Part shown: positions 5,473 to 5,530 of the stretch, one piece after another
Numbering within the stretch: position 1 is the first letter of the stretch
Layout: each line of letters begins with the position of its first letter
Origin: Planctomycetota bacterium
GTDB lineage: Bacteria > Planctomycetota > Brocadiia > SM23-32
Length of the DNA stretch: 5,530 nt
Assembly: GCA_018334735.1 (NCBI GenBank)
Contig: JAGXLK010000211.1
Span: 1 to 5,530, forward strand
Reading direction: 5' to 3'
Program-made: the position numbers and the translations under genes
Notes under the pieces: generated by a model
Database searches by the model: none
The model's input: the letters and a program-made list of their open reading frames with translations, nothing else
What the model was told of the DNA's origin: nothing

Positions 5473-5530
5473 CAAATAGTGGGCCGAGGGCCGGATTACA
5501 TTTCGCTGTTTTCGTGGAGCGTGGATTTAT
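5473..5530. other. Right edge, no gene recognised
   Basis: These last bases lie upstream of the metH promoter candidate and contain no supportable coding frame. A small GGCC-GAG-GGCC self-complementary element (5482-5492) is present without a T-run. A divergent gene could begin beyond the window, but nothing visible here proves it. Confidence 0.3.

Noticed and set aside
5482..5492. GGCC-GAG-GGCC hairpin as a terminator of a gene to the right
   Set aside because: The stem is only four pairs with a three-base loop and has no T-run on either strand. No gene end is visible beside it.

Overview
The window holds three protein-coding genes on a moderately GC-rich bacterial chromosome segment, GC a little above half by eye. 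I see no mobile element, CRISPR array, tRNA, rRNA or insertion sequence. The gene set is ordinary housekeeping: a cell-wall peptidase-like lipoprotein, the lipoprotein-modifying enzyme Lgt and cobalamin-dependent methionine synthase MetH. The organism has lipoproteins and uses or takes up cobalamin. The style of Lgt and the MetH subtype (IGER-x-NASGS and NVDYAGRD motifs, as in cyanobacterial and other non-proteobacterial MetH, rather than the E. coli IGERTNVTGS form) suggest a non-proteobacterial Gram-negative lineage. Verrucomicrobiota or a relative would fit, but that placement is a tentative inference.

Layout from left to right. Bases 1-785 (+) encode the 3' part of an M14-family zinc peptidase resembling murein peptide amidase MpaA. 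The frame is open to the left edge and the visible N-terminus is the end of a lipoprotein signal peptide with an FAGC lipobox, so the gene starts outside the window. Bases 786-855 carry a GC-rich hairpin and a TATAAT promoter-like element. Bases 856-1728 (+) encode a complete prolipoprotein diacylglyceryl transferase (lgt), starting at GTG. After only 19 bases comes the end of metH, which runs on the minus strand from a GTG at 5299 to a TAA at 1748 and encodes a full-length, five-module, 1183-residue MetH. The remaining 231 bases (5300-5530) are the metH upstream region. They contain a ribosome binding site, a weak promoter candidate, a good inverted repeat overlapping that promoter and two leader hairpins. 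No gene is visible there and none of the B12 or SAM riboswitch landmarks I know can be seen.

Functional links: Lgt would attach diacylglycerol to the lipobox cysteine of proteins such as the upstream peptidase, so the left pair is a substrate-like gene next to its modifying enzyme. MetH belongs to the separate methionine, folate and AdoMet cycle and converges on lgt with almost no spacer. I found no convincing undescribed system. The points most worth a second look are the lipid-anchored MpaA-like enzyme, the operator-like dyad and structured leader before metH, the Asp-to-Asn change at a predicted AdoMet contact in MetH, and the acidic, proline-rich linker before the MetH activation domain.
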